DNA of 64,000 nucleotides from the NCBI RefSeq assembly GCF_019703515.2, contig NC_059356.1, forward strand, positions 24,915,197 through 24,979,196. Direction: 5' to 3'. The translations under genes and the position numbers were made by a program. Shown here piece by piece: positions 47,639 to 62,418 of the stretch. The notes under the pieces were generated by a model, which saw only the letters and a program-made list of their open reading frames with translations, did not search any database and was not told the DNA's origin. Source of the DNA: Myxocyprinus asiaticus. Taxonomy: Eukaryota; Chordata; Actinopteri; Cypriniformes; Catostomidae. Every line of letters starts with the position of its first letter. The first letter of the stretch is position 1.

Positions 47639-48438
47639 TTAGCAGTGATCCAGTATATTTCTGTCTCTGGTTGGGCATGTAATGTGCTGTTTGTATTTGG
47701 GCAGTTCACGTGTGAGATTTGCTTTGTTAAAATCCCCAAGAATAATAATAACTGAGTCCAGGTATTGTTGTTCCATGTCTGTGATTTGATCAGCCAGCTG
47801 TTGCAGTGTGGCATTCAAACACGCGTTTGGCGCGGTATACACACCAGATTAAACGATGAAAATTTCCGCGGCGAGTAGAAAGGCTTACAGTTAATAAAGA
47901 GCGCTTCCAAATTAGGACAGCACATCCTCTTTAACGTTGTTACATCTGTACACCAACTTTCATTGATGTAAAAGCATGTTCCACCACCTCTCGTTTTCCC
48001 CGTTAACTCCGCGATGCGATCCACTCTGAACAGCTGAAAGCCCGGCATATGTAACGCGCTGTCCGGAATGGCTTCACTCAGCCAGGTTTCTGTGAAGCAC
48101 AAGGCAGCAGAGGTTGAAAAGTCCTTGTTTGTGCAGGTGAGGAGATGTAGTTCGTCTGTTTTGTTAGGGAGAGCGGAGATTCGCTAGATGAATACTCGAC
48201 GGAGCTTGACCAACGCGCCTGCTCGTCTCCCTCGCCTGCGTCTCCTAGCGTGTTTAAACAACACAGCTGCGCCTCCGACTAAAATGTCAAACAAAACGTC
48301 AGAATATTCAAAATCCGGAAAAAGATTGACTGGTATATGCTGTCGAATGTTCAGCAGTTCGTCTCTGGTAAAACTGACTGGAAAAAGATGACTAAACACA
48401 GGACAAACAAAAACAGCAAAACAATAGAAGCACTCCAC
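47639..48438 (-). pseudogene. L2-like ORF N-terminus and APE-type endonuclease, broken
   Basis: The N-terminal piece (48184-48438) ends in a basic run RRRRGRRAGALVKLRR. The endonuclease then shows ALCFTETWLSEAIPDSALH-type sequence (48102) and the catalytic VIIILGDFNKANL block (GDFN). Frame changes fall near 48180 and 47830. It would nick target DNA to prime reverse transcription. Confidence 0.85.
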
Positions 48439-48465
48439 ACCGAGGCGGCCGTCTGCGGCACCATC

Positions 48466-49094
48466 ATAATGTAAATAGTGCTTTAGCTCAGATCACACAA
48501 AAAAATGCTATTTTTCAGGCTGGTCCAACTAATGTGCATGCTCTTTCTCTAATTAACTGACAGGTGATGTCTGTATCTAGAAGGTAATTGGCTCTTTTAA
48601 CTTTAAGGCAGGACTTCATTTCCTCCCATTCATTTTAACACAAGTGGTCCGTCGGGCTAAACAGTCTCTAGTCTAAATCTGCTTCATAGTTCAGTAGTCA
48701 AGGCACTGGCCAGGGAGTCAAAAATGTCTAGGGATGTCCCATTCGCTGAATCATTCCAGTGCACTGAAATATTCGCTCCCTAAAAATTCAGAGAATGCAC
48801 TGTTAAAACCATGGAGCATCTTTGCTCACTATGTTCCTATAATGGAAAAGTCATCAAGTCTCAAGTCTCTCAAATTGTTGAAGGCAGTGTCATAAATATA
48901 AATGTATGAAGTCAAAGCCTTATTTACTCTTGTAAAAAAAAAAAAAAAAAAAAAAATTTGGAATTATCTTTCATCCATAATGTGCATGAAAGGGAAGCTT
49001 GTTGTTTGACTTGTTAGACGATTAGAAATGCATTCCTTTGCATTCCTTTTTTTTTTTTTTTGTAATTTATCTTTCATAATAGCACTGTATGTTT
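48466..49094. other. Unclassified intron sequence
   Basis: Contains an A run (48936-48957) and a TAGGGATGTCCC word near 48730 that resembles a hAT tip without a partner. Nothing else recognised. Confidence 0.35.
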
Positions 49095-49499
49095 TAACAT
49101 CTAGGGCTGCACAATTAATCGTATTTTTAGCACGATCACAATATCTGCTTCTCACGGTTAATTTAGCACAATAGACAGTGATATTAGTGAGCTAGCAAAC
49201 AGAAGTTATTAGCCAGGTAAAGTTGCAAATTGTTGTTCTTTTTCATTATAGGCCGTTTCTGCAGATGATAGACCAAATCACAAGTTCTTTCTTAATCTGT
49301 TTTCACCTCACCTGACCAATCACGCTCTTTTTAGAGGTTCGCTACTGACCAATCACTGTTTCACTTTCGACCACGTGCTGAAACATAAAACCACGAGACG
49401 CCATAAGTGTCTTGTGTGCGCCGCACTGATCTGTAATATATTACACACACATGGAACACACATTGGGACAATGTTTTTTTTTTTTTTTTTTTTTTTCCC

Positions 49500-50450
49500 C
49501 CAAGGTTTATTATTTGTCACATACATGTGATGTAATGTAGTGAGATGTTTTTCCTTAGTTCCTCATCGCACAGTGCAACAACAAACAGAATCAACAACAA
49601 ACTAAGGACATACACCCACATAATGATAAAAATAATAGAATAAAATATTTAGAGTATAAAGAAATATAAGGTAAATAAAATATTGTAGACAATATGCAAA
49701 ATGGGGTAGGTTTAGGTTGTACAAATGCACACAATATACAGAACTACAGTCTGCAAAATGTTTAGTTAAAATTATAGTGTAAGCTGTTTTGTGTCTGTGT
49801 GATACTGGAATATACAGACTCTCAAGAATCCACATTCAGTAGCCAGATTGCCTGGGGATATAAACTCCTCCCGAGTCTCTCTGTGTTGGTCCTTAGGATC
49901 GGGTGGCGCTTCCCTGATGGGAGCACTGAAAAGAGTCTGTATCTGGGGTGGTTAAAGTCTTTGATAAATCTCCTGGCCCTTGTCCTGCATCGCTGGATGT
50001 AGGTGTCTGTGATGCAGGGGAGAGAAGTCCTGATGGCCTTCTCCGCTGTCCTCACCACTCTGGACAGTGCCTTTCAATCCTGGGCCATGGTGCCTCCGAA
50101 CCAGGCGGTGATGCTCCCTGTGAGAAGACTCTCCACAGCCCCAGTTTAGAAAGCCCTCAGCACACTATGGGAGACCTTGAACCTTGCCAGGTGTCTTAGG
50201 TGGTAGAGACGCTGGCGTGCCCTTGTCACCAAGCTGTTTGTGTGTGTTGTCCAGAAGAGGTCTTCTGTGAGGTGGACCCCAAGGTATTTGAAGCTGCTCA
50301 CCCTCTCAACTGTGGCCCCGTTGATCATCAGGGGGCTGTAGTTCCTCACCTGCTTCCTCCCTTAATCAATAACCATCTCCTTGGTCTTGGTGACATTCAT
50401 GGGGAGGTTATTTCAACACCATGTGGAGAGGACATCCACTTCCTCCAAGT
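49500..50450 (-). mobile_element. 5'-truncated L2-like LINE
   Basis: Minus-strand frames show VERVSSFKYLGVHLTEDL and CRTRARRFIKDFNHP with LFSVLPSGKRHP, the C-terminal part of L2/Rex1-like reverse transcriptases. A tail near GTTTATTATTTGTCACATAC follows. Several stops are present. Its family is related to, but different from, the 45425 LINE. Confidence 0.8.
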
Positions 50451-50769
50451 AGGCCTTATAGCGCCTTATAGGTGTTATAGTGTTCTCATAGAGTATCTGT
50501 GCTCGATGCACATGAAATTGATTCAGTCTCGTGCTTTAATGTACGAGGCTGAATCAGTTGTTTTATACAGAACAGCTGTGCTTTGAGTTCGGTTCATGCA
50601 CGTCGCTAACGTGCACTAAATGGGTTATTTTAAAGTGCTACGCATTTACCTCAGTTGCACATTTGCGTCATTCCAAATATGTTTGGCCATAACAAATCTA
50701 AAGTATCCCCATGGCACCGGGGTTGTGTGGAGCGAGGAGGAAATGAGAGCATTTCATCATGTATGGAAG

Positions 50770-51816
50770 TAGGGATGCACCGATCCGATGCCTGGATCGG
50801 TATCGGCTCCGATACTGATGTTTTTAGACGGATCGAGTATCGGTCCGACGAGCCCGATCCAAATCCAATACTGTGTGTTAGTCATGTTCGTTACTGTCAA
50901 GCTCCAGAAATGACATAAAAGAACCATAAAAACACCATTGAAGTAGTTCATATGACTCGTGCATTTTATTCAAAGCCACTTGAAGATGTGTGATAGGTCT
51001 GTGCATCACAAAAGGCTGTGTTTAAGTAAATATATCAAATGCACGTGCAACGGCAGCGGGTTACTGAATGGCGCTGCTCCGTTTACACACACTCGCGGCT
51101 ATTTTTAGCCTTCATGCGTTGTGCAACATTTGAGCGCTACTCACGAACAACATCTCGGATGTAGATGCTCAATAGTTCGGTTCGCTTATAATATGCATTT
51201 AGAATGGTGCCGAAGGTACATTTGACCAGAATTTGAATAAGAAGCGAATTAAACTACTGTGAACTTGCCTACAAACAGACATGCAGGACTTCCTGGAGAG
51301 TTCAGAATGACAAAATAAAAGCGTGAGTGTTTTAAAGTTAAAGGTGCACAAATTGAGATGTATTACTATTATAATATATTATTATTATTATTATCATTTG
51401 TTTACAAATTATAATAATATTTAAATTGAATGGGTTCCAAAAAATAACTGTGAATGAAAAGTGAACTGATATCTTACAACTAAATTGAACAAAAAAAGAG
51501 ATCTGAATCCTAAAGTCCAGATACAAGTTGAATGTTTTTTGCAAAAAAAAAAAAAAAACTGCCTTTTCTACTGAACACTTAATTTTGCTGCACCATCATC
51601 CAGTAGACTAGTTAACAAAGTTTTTCTTAATAGTTTGTCAATTTATATTGAAATAATGTGTAGTTAAAGGTTTGTGTTTCTTTACATATAATTTGCATCA
51701 CTCAGTGAGGTGTAGATATTCTAAACCGATTATGAAAAAATCGCTATCGGCCGATACTGAGATTTCAGATATCGGAATCGGATCAGAAGAGAAAAAGTGG
51801 TATCGGTGCATCCCTA
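50770..51816. mobile_element. hAT-like element, TAGGGATGCACCGAT ends
   Basis: Tips TAGGGATGCACCGATCC and TATCGGTGCATCCCTA with a perfect 8-bp duplication TATGGAAG (50762-50769 and 51817-51824). ATCGG-rich ends resemble the 62158 element. 1047 bases, non-autonomous. Confidence 0.95.
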
Positions 51817-52331
51817 TATGGAAGGAGCACAAAACTGTTGTCACACTGTCACCTTTGCTGGTAACACACAGAAACAACGCACTGTCTTCCTTCAAATTAA
51901 AAGGCTTGATAAAATAATTAGACTTTCTTCAAAATAAATGCTTGAGACTGTATAGCAATTCTGCCAGCTCAGTTATTACAGAAAGGTATTACTATTAGCC
52001 TATATATTACTCTAGGGTATGGGAATATAGTATTGTTAATAGTAATCATTTAAAGAATGGCTCTTAAGAGGATACAAGTGTAAACACCCTACAAAGTAGC
52101 TGTTTCTATTAGCAGTAAAGAATGGGCAAAACGACTTAATTTTGGTCAAAAGGAATCATTTACTAGTTTGTAGCTCTAACAACTTGTTCAACATGAGAGC
52201 TACTGTTTAATGTAATTATTATTATTATTATTTTTTTTTTAAATGACAAAATAATCGTGATATAATAGATTAAAATTGAGCAAAATAATCGTGATTATCA
52301 TTTTCATCATTATCGTGCAGCTCTAACATCT

Positions 52332-53033
52332 TCAATGACAATGCATGATAGTGTCTTTAATACAGCAATGTTGTTGATAGTGTTGAAATGCATGACCTCG
52401 TAATTGTGTTGCCGTTAATAGTCATCGGTGTCCCAAAGTTAAGTTAATTTAACACCTTCGCTAGTGCCCGAATTCTGTTCACGATATACTGATTCACCTC
52501 CTGGGGAGTTAAGCTCAAAATATACTTTGGGACAGGACACGTGATGCAAATCTCGTCATCGCCGGTAAATAACAAGAGACGAGACAAGACAGCACGTCAA
52601 GAGCGCATGTGTAAGGAGGTCAGGAGATAACTGCATTTGTATAACTAGAGTCTGAAGGAATATATCTTTATGGGTCTAAACTCCTGAAGAGAAATTGTCC
52701 AGCATCTCATAGCAGTTGTAGCGTGCATGCGCCAACCACCTGTGAATGCACGCACAGTCAAACGGTATATACTTTGACAGGCTCTCTTTCGACTGTATGA
52801 AGATGCTGAGCAATAGCTTCAAAATCGAAGTATGCTTTGGGCTTCAGGGAGTGAGATTAGATGCACTCCAGGATTTGTTGCTTGCTAGTTGCAGGTTACG
52901 TTATGGGGATGTCTGGATAAGTCAATTCTCATTCTAGAGGGCACTTAAGTGGACAAATATCTGTATAGTGCAGAGCTGTTAATTCTCAATGCTAAAAGTA
53001 CATTTTGTTAACATTTAGGAGGACACTATTATA
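52332..53033. other. Unclassified intron sequence
   Basis: About 700 bases with no repeat ends or exons seen. Confidence 0.35.
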
Positions 53034-53035
53034 TA

Positions 53036-54544
<1,509 letters not shown>

Positions 54545-55227
54545 TAGATTACCTTGAAGCTAACAAACATGTACTAAAAGCAACAAAACTCTTTAATTTT
54601 CATTTCATATAGTCATAAGTATTGTCATAAATCTCTAAAGTTCATTTGTTACTACTGGACTCTTGAAAACAGGACACTTTCACACACTATTCTCTTGTGC
54701 CAGTGATGCATATTCAGCAAATCTCGCTAATGTATTGAACCTAAAAAACTAAACGCAAGTATCCATCTGTCTTCACACTGCAGAAACCAACAATCTTGCA
54801 GTCACGCAAAATGAATTTCTGCATGTGCATATGAATGAGATGAGTGCAACCAATTTGTTCTCCAGACCTCCTAATCCTCCTTCCCTCTGGTAAGCCCTGG
54901 CTCTGGAGTGAGCGATGGGGCTGAGAATTGTGCCAGCTGCCTGCACTTGGGGGTAGCAGAGTTTTATTGATCTCCAAGATTGCATCATGGAAGGCTTCCC
55001 CAGGAATAAGGATGTAACAGTTTCACTGTATACTTCGGTTTTAAAACGGACTGTAACGAGGAGGAGTGCACGGCCGGCACTGAATCAGCTGATAACTGTA
55101 ACAGTTCAAAGGTGGGCAAGGAGGCGGTGGGAACCGGCTGAACAATAAACAATCTTTAATGATATAAATGAACTTAAAACAACTTGAAACATAAGGACAC
55201 AGACACACATGCAGCGCGGTCTTGTGC

Positions 55228-55228
<1 letters not shown>

Positions 55229-55275
<47 letters not shown>
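55229..55275. repeat. (CT)n microsatellite
   Basis: About 23 CT units. The minus-strand frame reading RERERE is a product of this run. Confidence 0.95.
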
Positions 55276-55278
<3 letters not shown>

Positions 55279-55637
55279 ACTGGCGCCTCCGGCTCCCCTT
55301 TATCTCGCTCTCCCGTTGATCAGCTGATTCAGTGCTGGCTGTACCATCACGGCCCGGCCAAGCCGCCCTCCTCGTCACACAGACGGTTTTCATACCGTTG
55401 ACTGCTTCTCATTCCGGGATTGCATAAATATAAAGTCAGGTTTTTTTTCTGAACTTTTCTCCAATTCAAATCAGTCACATTTACACAGCATCATATAAAA
55501 TTGACGTCATAAAATAAATCTCTAAATTGCAACTTCCTCATTTTTACGTTCAGCTGTCACTCAATTTTAAAGGCGACACGCGTCTCACAAGCGCAGCACA
55601 CAGACATGTCGGAGCCTGAACCTTATTTCCCCCACCA

Positions 55638-55850
55638 AAGCAGTTGAAGTCATTGGTGTGGGAATACTTTGGGTATGTTTAAGTCGACCCACGAGCCACC
55701 ATCAATGTTTCTCAGTTACCCAGTTTGTGAAGTTTGTCACAAAAAGTGCAGTTTCAGAAAACACTTCAAACCTGAAGCACCATCTCCGTGTGCATCATCC
55801 CACGGAATTTGTGGAGAGAATGTATGTGAAAATGCAGTATATAGTATTCT
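55638..55850 (+). pseudogene. BED-type zinc finger of a hAT transposase
   Basis: Plus-strand pieces in different frames: VWEYFGY near 55655, CEVCHKKCSF near 55725, then NTSNLKHHLRVHHPTEF near 55762. These are the C2H2-like BED-finger residues that bind transposon ends. Stops and frame changes separate them, and no catalytic region follows. Confidence 0.75.
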
Positions 55851-56529
55851 AAATTATAGACCCCCTTCCTTAAACCAGATACAATACAGTTTTACATGAT
55901 ATGTAATTACTCATTTGGTTTATAGAAAGACTGACAATATGTGTGCTGTCTGTCACACAAACACAGCAAACAAATTTAAGCACTTATATGCAACGTTACG
56001 GTGGGCCGACTGCTCTTGTGTGTATTTGCTAAGGTGCTGTGCAACAGTAGGCCCACAATGTGTTTAATCATGTTTTACGGAATATGGTTTACAGAGTGCT
56101 TTAGGCATACAGGAAATGAACAGTGGTACTGTAGCAGAAAAAAAGAGAAGAACTCTGATAAACTGCAAATGAATAATCATTCATTTTTCAGTTGGAATTG
56201 TTTGGCATAAAAATTTTTTTTTTTTTAAAAAAGCTACCTTTTACTGAATTAAATGCATATCTGAACTGTTAACCTGGGTTGTAATCTTTACGAATTTGTT
56301 TCTGCTAAAATTAATTTCATATATCTTAAAATAGTAATTCAAAAGTAAAGTTTTACAATATGTTTTACAAATAATTTGCAGTAGGGAGCATGACATTTTT
56401 AGTCTAAATTTAGCTAGAACTGAATATTAAACTACTAATAATATAAGCAGTGCACCTTAGTACCATCATACCATGGTGTTTTTTGTGACAGTTATCATAC
56501 TGTATAAATCTCATATGGTCACACCCCTA

Positions 56530-57866
56530 CCCACAAAATTGAAAGTTTATCTTCAAAATTAAATTAAGAAATCAAAATGAAAGTTTTGCTGCTTTTAGCT
56601 GTCCATATCCATTAGCTTTAAGGTAATCTGTATGATAGTGTACCTTTAAATGTTGACACAATTTGTTTTCAGAAGATAAAAGCATTTAAAATCTGCAGTC
56701 TCTCTCTTCCATCTAAACAGACCCTGAAAAGATGCTTTCTAGCACGAGAATGCACACTCCCACATCAATCTGCTCAGGGCACATGGCTGTGTTCTCATCT
56801 GCGCTGATGGTACCTGGGAGGGAGCACAATCCATGCATTAGGGTCGCTCTGAATAATAACTTAAAAAGTGAGTTGTGAATGACTGTTATCACCTTTCAGC
56901 CCTCTGACGCTCTCAGACTGGAGGGGAATTATGTTTGAAGGGAGTAGGGCAAAAAAGTTTCAACAGGCCAAATGTAAGAAAAAACTGATCATGCTTTTAT
57001 AGAAACCAATATAAATGGGCCAATGAGTACTTTTTTGGAGTCTGAAGCACTTTGGATGTCAAAAGCACTTTTAAGCTGAAGAGACCTGACTGGCTGTCAA
57101 ATGTGTGATGTATATGCAGTGACTAGATGGATACTTTGGGCATTATAATCAGTCCTGTTATTTGCTGTTGAATTGCATGCATGTAGATAAGGATGGGCTC
57201 CTGTGATGTTTACTGATGTATTGAAAGCATGCATCTCAACATGCCCTCTGTGCTGTCAGTATAGGGAAGAAAGGACATTCTCTCTTGTAAATGTGCCCAG
57301 GCAAATCAAATTCCACTAAACATAACTCCTGTATCTTCACTGTAATCTGCAGGTATTCACCAGGACTTGCGGTGCAACACTTTCATGGAGGCATGAAATG
57401 CATAAAGATCAAGAGAAGACATTTTTGCCCAATGTAAAGCATACCATTCACCTTAGACCTGAGTGTTGGATAAAGTGAGCAAATGTTGAAGTAATTGTAG
57501 ATTTGGTAATTTCATTTATAGAAGAAAATGTCTGAATGGATCTGTTTATTTGCGTGGTCCACTGGCTGTTTGAATATGTGGACTTTGCTTGTTGTTAGAA
57601 ATCTGATCAGGTTTCTGGGCTTTGCTCATTATGGTAGTATGCATTCAGTGTATCTGATGTGTAGCTGTTTCTCTTTCCCCGTGAATGCACTCAAAATGTA
57701 AGGCTAAAAAAGGCTGGCACTCACTGTTGTGTGACGGGAAGATTTTAGATGGAAATGGCTGGATTGCCTGGATTAAGAACATTTCAAATAATCACAATCT
57801 CAGGCCACAGAGGGATTTTCTCAGACTTAAACTTTTGAGGTTATTGTTACTTGTACAATAGTGACG
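56530..57866. other. Unclassified intron sequence
   Basis: About 1.3 kb without repeat ends or recognised exons. Confidence 0.35.
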
Positions 57867-57874
57867 GTAGAGAT

Positions 57875-59027
57875 TAGGGCTGGGTGGTTAATAACATTTT
57901 ATTTTCAGTTACGATTTTGACTTCCAGTGATTTATGAAAACAAGATAATCGAGATTTGAAACAGTTGTTGCAGAGATTGAATCTTCTCCCGGCTGATGTA
58001 CACTCATCACTCGCACGTTTGCTGCAGCTAGATTATAACATGATGGCTCGTGACATAGTGAATCATATTATATGTGTCACATTCACTGTGTGTATCTTAT
58101 CATGAAGAAAATCGGTGATATGCAGCTCTATTTAGAAGTGTTTGTTTTTTGTGAGTTAAGCATGGATCGATGTGAACAAAGGTTAGAGAGTGTAGTCTTA
58201 GCCCATTATACACTGGAACAAAATACATTTTTGATTAGTCTTTTTTTTTTTTGCTTGTTTTCCAAAATAATATCTAAAACTCCTTTAAAACAACGTACAT
58301 TTACTTTAGGAGCTATACTGCAGAAGAGAAAATTGTTATTGGAGAATGTTGAATATAAGATTTAATCAGGGCTCGACATTTACAATGCTTGTCCGGGACA
58401 AGTGAATTTTTGAAGGGGCAAGTGAAAAGAATTTTACTTGCCCGACCGGATAAACAGACTGATTAAAACATCAATAATGAAAAAATAACTGGCTATATTT
58501 GTGATAGCCTAGGCCTATGTCACTTATTAGAAAGTTCATATTCTTATTCTGCTGTTGAAAGTAATCCAGAGCATGTAATTTTATAATTCGCTAGCGATCT
58601 AGTAACAGCTTCGCCCTGTTTGATTGACGAGCGGCGTGTGTGCGCTGAACATGCTCCGAAACGTGTTCCGAAAATGCACGCGCTAATGCGCGCCTGAATG
58701 GTCAAATACATTTTAAAATTTCGCCAAAGTGCCCTTCTTGGTGAGGTCTTCTTGTAAACACAGAGATTGATGTCTAAAGTGAACGTATCTATTGCGAGCT
58801 TTGGATTAAAATGTCGGACTTGTAAGTGTAAATTTAAGCTAATAGACCTGCTGCCGTCTAGTGTGTCATTATAATAACCATAACAAGAAAACACTCACTG
58901 CTCTTGACTGAATAACTTTAGTAGTTTTAAAAAGTATTAATGTATTATAATCATATAGTAAAGACCAGTAGTAGTTTTTGTATTGATTAATAGTGACTAT
59001 GATTTTTGTCATAATCGAGCAGCCCTA
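57875..59027. mobile_element. hAT-like element, TAGGGCTGGG ends
   Basis: Tips TAGGGCTGGGTGGTTAAT and ATAATCGAGCAGCCCTA, with perfect 8-bp duplication GTAGAGAT (57867-57874 and 59028-59035). A second motif AGGGCTCGACATTTACAATG at 58370 suggests a further nested piece. Confidence 0.9.
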
Positions 59028-59028
59028 G

Positions 59029-59658
59029 TAGAGATGCACCAATGTATTGGACAAGCAAATGTATCATCCGATAAAAGCAATTATCTGCGTTACTGGACAT
59101 CGACCGATTGTTTAAAAACACCTGATGATCAGGGCCGATAAGGCTTTTTTCTGTCAAAACACCTGCAACCTGTGTTGTGTGAAAGAAAATTCTCTTGTAC
59201 AGAATTATTTTGAATTGGGGAACAATGACAGCAGAGTTGCAATTGTAATTTTTACGCTGCTAGAATTTTCCAAGGTGGAAAAAATATTTAACAACTCATT
59301 TGATTACTCACATTAAAGCTCGACACAGCAAGCAATGTGATTGTTAAAGCTAAATCGGAGGCTGCTTCAGCTAAAAAGGGACAAGCTAAGCAATTCAGTT
59401 AATGCAAGTTATTAATGTGCTTTTTTTTTATTTTATTTTTTATAATCGAGACCAGTTAGCTATCTCTGAAACATGGAAGACACAGTCTTAGAAAATAAGG
59501 TTATTTTTACAATTTATTTTGAAGTTTTGTAATTAGCAGTGATTTGAAACAAGGTAACATAAAAAAGCAGAACCAGCAAACTATAGTCATCGGCAGATGT
59601 TTTACTAAATAATCACATATCGGTATCGGCGCACAAATTTTGTATCAGTGCATCCTTT
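59029..59658. mobile_element. hAT-like element split at its own tip
   Basis: Left tip TAGAGATGCACCAATG and right tip TATCAGTGCATCC are inverted. The left tip overlaps the target duplication of the previous hAT, so that element landed in the first bases of this one. No clear duplication remains. Confidence 0.7.
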
Positions 59659-59973
59659 GTGGCAGTTTATCTCTTTCGTAAAATATTTATCTTTATTTGT
59701 ATAGTTGCATACTATCCAGTAGGCCCTGTGGATTGTGTCTGTTTCCCATTCCACCCGCCCCTCTCATTGAAAGTTAATTGTGACCTAGAGGGTAACTTTT
59801 CCCGAGCATCTTCCTGTGCTATACTTCTCCGTATAGTTACGGTCTGCACCGCATATATAGGGTTAACAGTCTGCTCATGAAAAGAATGAAAAAAAATTTT
59901 TTACATGCTAGAGGCCAGTGCAGGTCAAGTTGGTTATGCTATTGTTTGTTAAATGTCTCATTAGTCTGATTAT

Positions 59974-60697
59974 TAGAGGTTGACCAATAGTGGGTTTTGC
60001 TGATACTGATAATTAAGGTGGGAAAACAGACCAATAGCCGATTAATCGGCTGACAGTTGTAAAAATGTATAATATAAATGAAAACTTTCCACTCAGTGTA
60101 AAATAATGCTGAACTTTAGTGAATATTACTTTCCATGGCCATACTTTCTCCCACACTTCAAAGCCTTTGCCATCTGAAATTAATGAAAATTTTAATTAAA
60201 ATGTTAAAGGTCAAATGTGTTTATTGTTCAGCAGTAACATAAAACACTGCCTTACAAAGCCAAATATCGACTGTATGCTTCATCACTACTGACAATATTT
60301 ATTATATTATTTTATCATATTAAATCTATAAATGATGTACAGGAAAGGGAGAGAGAAAAAGGGATAGCAATAAAATCAAGTCTTGTCTTTTTAAAGGTGA
60401 ATTTTGAACAGCATTGTCTGTAGCAGGGGTACTTAATTTAAGTTCCAAGAGGTCCGATCTCTCCATTTCCTTCCCAGCAAAGGTCCGGATAATAATTACT
60501 TAATCTGTGTCAGTAGTCAGTATGGATATGAGTCATATATCAGACAGATAGTTCCACTTTGCTTCATTCTTGTTTTCTGCAATGTGTTTAGGCAAAAGAT
60601 GCTAGTATCCATCTATATTGCTGCTCACCGTGTTTCCGCTACTGTTAACTCTACTTAACTGCACCTGCAACTCTACTTAACAGGGTTTATGTGACAC
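59974..60697. mobile_element. hAT-type left end fragments
   Basis: TAGAGGTTGACCAATAGTGG at 59974 matches the tip at 61198 (same family). A CAGGGGTACTTAATTTAAG word near 60425 looks like another hAT tip. No right ends could be paired. Confidence 0.5.
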
Positions 60698-61197
60698 CAG
60701 TTGAAGTCAGAAGTTTATATACACTTAGGTTGAAGTCATTAAAACTCATTTTTTAACCACTCCACAGATTTAATATTAGCAAACTATAGTTTTGGCAAGT
60801 CTTTTAGGACATCTACTTTGTGCATGACACAAGTAATTTTTCCAACAGTTGTTTACAGACAGATTGTTTCACATTTAATTGACTCTATCACAATTTCAGT
60901 GGGTCAGAGGTTTACATACACTAAGTTATCCGTGCCTTTAAGCAGCTTGGAAATTCCAGAAAATGATGTTAAGCCTTTAGACAATTAGCCAATTAGCTTC
61001 TGATAGGAGGTGTACTGAATTGGAGGTGTACCTGTGGATGTATTTTAAGGCCTACATTCAAACTCAGTGCCTCTTTGCTTGACATCATGGGAAAATCAAA
61101 GGAAATCAGCCAAGACCTCAGAAAACAAATTGTGGACCTCCACAAGTCTGGTTCATTTCTTGGGAGCAATTTCCAAACACTTGAAGCTACCACGTTC
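60698..61197 (+). mobile_element. Left end of a Sleeping-Beauty-type Tc1 element
   Basis: It begins CAGTTGAAGTCAGAAGTTTA with the outer direct repeat, and an inner copy (GTCAGAGGTTTACATACACT) lies near 60904, the IR/DR pattern of the salmonid-type Tc1 group. The transposase starts at 61087 (MGKSKEISQDLRKQIVDLHK) and stops matching at CCACGTTC (61190-61197). Confidence 0.92.

Positions 61198-61200
<3 letters not shown>
61087..61200 (+). pseudogene. Sleeping-Beauty-type transposase N-terminus
   Basis: About 37 residues from the ATG match the first DNA-binding helix of this transposase group. The frame then shifts by sequence change (GSNFQTLEATTF in place of the usual helix) and ends where a hAT-type sequence begins. 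The rest of the gene lies inverted at 61387-62157. Confidence 0.9.
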
Positions 61201-62157
<957 letters not shown>

Positions 62158-62418
62158 TAGGGATGATCCGATCCACGTCATCGGTATCGGGCCGATACTG
62201 GCCCAGAACGCGAGATCGGAGGGGAGAAAAAAATATGATCCGATACCTATCCAACACAAACCATGGGAAAATCTAGCTTAAACCATCGCCTAAATGCTTG
62301 TATGTTAGCATTTCCTGTGCTGCGACATCCAGTTATGTGGCGCAGCCTGTCACGTGATAACAGTAGTAGCCAATTATAGTAACATCAGTATGATAGTTAG
62401 CTAACTTAAAGAATAGTC

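Larger units (their letters stand above)
45425..48465 (-). mobile_element. Near full-length L2-like LINE
   Basis: Minus-strand order is N-terminal region, endonuclease, reverse transcriptase, C-terminal region, then a 3' tail whose plus-strand reading is GAGCTTTATTGCCAAGTATG. About 3.0 kb. It carries frameshifts and stops, and a TA/CA microsatellite lies in its tail. It sits in csnk1d intron 1. Confidence 0.88.
49103..52323. mobile_element. hAT-like element carrying a LINE and another hAT
   Basis: Tips AGGGCTGCACAATTAATCG and CATTATCGTGCAGCTC are inverted, flanked by a perfect 8-bp duplication TAACATCT (49095-49102 and 52324-52331). A LINE fragment (49500-50450) and a smaller hAT (50770-51816) interrupt it. 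Original interior is non-coding. Confidence 0.88.
55007..56529. mobile_element. hAT remnant with a BED zinc finger
   Basis: Left tip TAAGGATGTAACAGTTTCAC and right tip TGGTCACACCCCTA resemble inverted hAT ends. Flanks CCCAGGAA and CCCACAAA agree at 6 of 8 bases. A BED-finger fragment (55638-55850) lies inside, as does a composite inverted repeat with a CT microsatellite. Confidence 0.6.

Noticed and set aside
48726..48800. TAGGGATGTCCC hAT-like tip
   Set aside because: No matching right end or duplication could be found.
55106..55393. ORF reading RERERE
   Set aside because: Product of the CT microsatellite.
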